Source: Lithospermum erythrorhizon (taxonomy: Eukaryota > Streptophyta > Magnoliopsida > Boraginales > Boraginaceae). From it: a stretch of DNA of 64,000 nucleotides. Of this stretch, positions 60,956 to 64,000 are shown piece by piece. The DNA is taken from positions 558,001-622,000 of the forward strand of contig JADFUC010001889.1 of NCBI GenBank assembly GCA_019722365.1. The letters run 5' to 3'. Within the stretch, counting starts at the first letter, position 1. The number at the start of each line of letters is the position of its first letter. The notes below the pieces were generated by a model. It was given only the letters and a program-made list of their open reading frames with translations. It ran no database searches and was not told where the DNA came from. Both the position numbers and the translations under genes were made by a program.

Positions 60956-61929
60956 ACGAATATAAAAACCCCAGAACCAACTACTTTGCAAATAGAATTG
61001 TTGGCCACGATATTACCACCATCTTTGCTTTCGTAAGTCAAAAATCATTTTCTCTTAGGACAAATATGATAAGACTCTCTCGAATCAAACATCAACGCGT
61101 AATTTTAAAATGTGTGGTATCGATAACTAATGCTATATCTTCCTCAAATTTTATTACATTACCCATGACAGCAATAGTACGAGATGCATTAAATTGTCCT
61201 ACTTTCTTCTTATGATAATCGGTTTTAATGTCCCTTCTCATACGGTGTGACAAAAGCGTCCACAGTTTTGAACCCGTTTGATTTGTTTCTTAGGAAACTT
61301 AGCACTTTCTAGACTTAAGAATTTCTGATTACTGATAGTGAATAACCAATGACTAACAATAATTTTAGGACAGCTTCTGGTATGTCTGATTCTCACATTA
61401 TAAAGCCGATTCCAAAGTTCTTAGAGTTATAGTATCTTTACCGTTGTTACTTAGATTGCTCAAAGGGATTTTTCATATGATGGAGGTAAAACTAATAGAA
61501 TTAAGGCGACATCCACCATCGTCGTATAAATATGATATTGTGCAAATATAATAATATACGTATTTGAAATACATCTAAGTGGTCTCTTGGGATGTACGCT
61601 ACTGCATGCAGCGGCCAGGAGCAGGCGTTGTAGCCTGACGACTTGTTAGTTAAGCTTTTGGTCATATCACAGACTTTCCGGCTTAGCCCTCCCGCGGCGG
61701 TTTATGCAAAAACTTTTGTAATAATCTAGATCCTACGAGATACAACGTGCGTAGATTGTGCCTTCACTCCAAAGGCGCCAAATTTTTGGAGCTAGTGCGG
61801 GCGGATTAACCGTAGAGGAGTCAATCTCCTACCGACGTGCTTCACGCTTGATTTGCCATAGACCATGTTTCTCCCATTAAACTTATCAGCTCTGACTTTT
61901 CGGTAATATTCGCGAGCAATCGATCGAGC
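60956..61929 (-). pseudogene. Copia gag-protease remnant, minus strand
   Basis: On the minus strand, LPPSYEKSL (about 61480) fits the gag block LPxSYExL. DSRESYHICPKRK (about 61070) fits the protease block DSGASxHxCPxRxWF, with the catalytic DSG changed to DSR. YESKDGGNIVANNSICKVVG (about 61030-60970) is the following block, normally DGGxVxMGNNxxCKVVGIG. The fragment is cut at about 60955 where the LTR above ends. Confidence 0.75.
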
Positions 61930-61942
61930 TACGATACCAATT
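61930..61942 (-). other. Primer-binding site, minus strand
   Basis: The complement reads AATTGGTATCGTA right after the LTR end, a Met-tRNA-type PBS with changes. Confidence 0.65.
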
Positions 61943-62520
61943 TGTTATAACGAATGCGAGAATCTAGGATAGAATTACATAAAAAGTGCGAGAAGAAAGT
62001 AAATAACGCCGAGAGGAATTTAACGTGGTAACCCCCAACGATGTGTTGGGAGGCAATAATGGATAAATACCGAAGCGATTTCAACATCATGGGAAGAACC
62101 CGATTCTGAGATAAGGTAAGACTTGTGCTCTCGGATGTGTGAATTCTTTATCTTAGATGAATGGTTTATGCACAAACATATTTATAACCTGAAGCAGTAT
62201 ATAGGCTACTCCTATATCGAAATTAATACAGGTTACATAGGACTCAAAACGTGTTTGAGAGTATTTATAGCCCAAAAATCGACTTAAAACCGCTCGGAGA
62301 AATTCCAGAGATGGCATGAGCTGGTCTAGAGTAAGTCCGGCATGTCAATCTTCTCGAACTTTGAGCGTACTCAAAGGCGTGATTGGTCGGGACTTGAGTC
62401 GGGGTTTGCAACCCCGTCATGATCCCCGAATCTTCGAGGTTCCAGCAACGATAGTGTCGATTGAGCATATCCCCAACATGCGTATAGTTTCCTATAGTTG
62501 GGCCATCTACTGTAGATGTT
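61943..62520 (-). repeat. 5' LTR of the minus-strand copia fragment (right end approximate)
   Basis: Left boundary TGTTATAACGAATGCGAG beside the PBS. The region to about 62520 has no domains; short frames on both strands here are not genes. The right end was not fixed because no partner LTR is in the window. Confidence 0.5.
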
Positions 62521-62556
62521 AAGCTTAAGTTGTTGATGTTTGCATTAAATTTTGTA

Positions 62557-62755
62557 CTCCGTTTCAAAATATATGGTCATCTAAATTTTTTTTTATTTTT
62601 TCACAATAGTTGATTGTTTACAATTTTAATATAAATTTTACAAAACAATATAGCTTTTACATTTCAAATGTCCTTTTACAATCCCGATGTAGCTTTACAA
62701 TCTCTTGTAAAGTATTTTTAAATATAAATAATAAATACATTTTTGAAATGGAGAG
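62557..62755. mobile_element. Stowaway-like MITE
   Basis: Left TA then CTCCGTTTCAAAATATATGG, right TTTTTGAAATGGAGAG then TA: inverted ends at a TA target, 199 bp, AT-rich. Fits the Stowaway pattern well. Confidence 0.65.
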
Positions 62756-63353
62756 TAATAAATATAGTCTAACTTAGGCGAAATTGTGCATTATTTCCGC
62801 CCTAGATGGCCACTTGATGATAATTAATATCCATTGATTCATATAGTTATAAAGATGAAAGCGTCACACTAATAACGACTCTTCGAGATCGTTTAATTCA
62901 TAGTTATATATCTACCTTTTGGAGTATCATTGTAATTTATCACGTTAAGTAAAATCATTAGAAATGTTTAATATAATGCAGTTAAATATGCTATTTTCAA
63001 ATTTAAGTGATGGTTCATCCTATTCTTTGTTTGTTCTCTTTTAAAAATTAGAGGTATATATTGAATATAAATAACTTAACATTTGTAGAAAGAAAAAAAA
63101 TTTATTTGAAGATTGAGAAATATATAAATCTGTTAGTTAAATTGAGATGCATGTAGTATAAAATCAATATAAATTTTTTTACAAATGGATGATAGTCGAT
63201 TAGAGATAATTGATGGTTTAATTAAAATTAAAGTTATATATTGAGTGGTAAGTAGCGATATATGAAATGGTCTAGAAAGTGTATCTTAAGATTCTGATTT
63301 GGTCTCTATATTAACATACTCCGTGATATTTGCGTTTATTTCGATTAAGTTTA

Positions 63354-63503
63354 GTTTGGGGTCAAAATATAATTTTGAGATTTGGCCCATTAAATTCCTA
63401 ATATTACACTAATTACACAATCAAAATGCATCAATAAAAAATACATTTCAAAATTAGGAACTTAATGGGCCAAATCACAAAATTATATATTTTGACCCCA
63501 AAC
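63354..63503. mobile_element. Foldback MITE
   Basis: Arms 63354-63402 and 63453-63503 are inverted copies with few mismatches (GTTTGGGGTCAAAATATA ... TTTGGCCCATTAA), separated by about 50 bp. A perfect-arm hairpin of this type is typical of foldback MITEs; family and target duplication were not determined. Confidence 0.7.
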
Positions 63504-63563
63504 TTAAAACAACTCTGAAATGTTAAATAACGAAGATGTTAAAATGAGGACAGAATTGCTCTT

Positions 63564-63672
63564 GTTTCGAAACTTGAATTGTCTTACGTTAACCACTGCT
63601 GGGATGATGCAACTTTGCTATCTTTCTTAGGACGAAGCCCAGTGATTAACCACTCAGTCTACGCCCGGTCTT
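63564..63672 (-). mobile_element. Possible SINE fragment (tentative)
   Basis: On the minus strand GGGCGTAGACTGAGTGGTTA (63668-63649) resembles an A box region, and GTTTCGAAAC (63565-63574) a B box. Spacing is about 80 bp, wider than usual. No tail or target duplication was found. Confidence 0.2.
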
Positions 63673-64000
63673 TTTCTGTGAATATTCATTTATTTTATTT
63701 AAAATGTTTATGAAATGGAACTACAACATTTTAGTAAGCTACAATTTATTTAAAATTTCGGACATTTTTTTCAAATATATTCTTTGGCGAGTCTCGCTTT
63801 TCGAATTTGTATATCATATATTAAGTGGTTATGTCATAACTATTCATGTATAATTTATAAATTAAAGACATATGAGGAGTTACATAAAACATGTAGATTT
63901 TTCGCATCACACGATTAATGTATTATAGTTAAGAATCCACCACGTTCCATCATAACAAATGTAACAATTAGGGAAAGTAAGACTATAACCTTATTAATTA
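63673..64000. other. Intergenic, AT-rich, nothing seen
   Basis: No coding or repeat signature. Confidence 0.5.

Noticed and set aside
62265..62567. 100-codon minus-strand frame and its 68-codon plus-strand counterpart
   Set aside because: Within the LTR of the minus-strand copia fragment; no recognisable domain.

Overview
This is nuclear DNA of a flowering plant, most likely a eudicot: it is AT-rich, has one split gene for a plastid protein with GT-AG introns, and is otherwise almost entirely transposable-element (TE) sequence of plant families. I cannot name the species. No bacterial operon, phage, CRISPR array or rRNA gene was seen.

The only host gene I can support is CPN20 (plastid 20-kDa co-chaperonin, a double GroES), + strand, coding exons 13839-16885, with a probable 5' UTR intron (13716-13825) and two palindromic heat-shock-element-like sites upstream.

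Layout. 1-1.8 kb: AT-rich flank with a Stowaway-like MITE. 1.84-3.31 kb: Mutator-like element with a perfect 9-bp target-site duplication (TSD). 3.46-12.30 kb: degraded Ty1/copia element with both LTRs, a primer-binding site (PBS) and a GATAA TSD, carrying a nested solo LTR (7.12-8.31 kb, TSD ATTAT). 12.59-12.96 kb: a short MITE split by a 238-bp insertion between perfect 18-bp repeats. 13.8-16.9 kb: CPN20. 17.0-30.5 kb: a nest in which a TIR element was split by an L1-type LINE (14-bp TSD), the LINE's ORF1 was split by a Ty3/gypsy element, and the gypsy gag region was split by a further insertion. 30.5-36.2 kb: MITEs and SINE-like pieces. 36.25-40.40 kb: hAT transposon with a broken BED-finger transposase. 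40.6-47.0 kb: copia element with gag/protease remnants and an ~80-bp tandem repeat split by a gypsy solo LTR. 48.3-62.5 kb: pieces of several copia elements on both strands, including a minus-strand element with two LTRs (52.28-57.29 kb). 62.5-63.7 kb: MITEs and a possible SINE. 63.7-64 kb: nothing recognised.

All TE reading frames are broken by stops, frameshifts or deletions, so no autonomous element is intact. Protein calls for TEs rest on short motif matches read by eye; boundaries marked approximate were not computed. I found no convincing new functional system. The best second-look items are the structured 238-bp insertion upstream of CPN20 and the multi-level nest starting 116 bp downstream of its stop codon.
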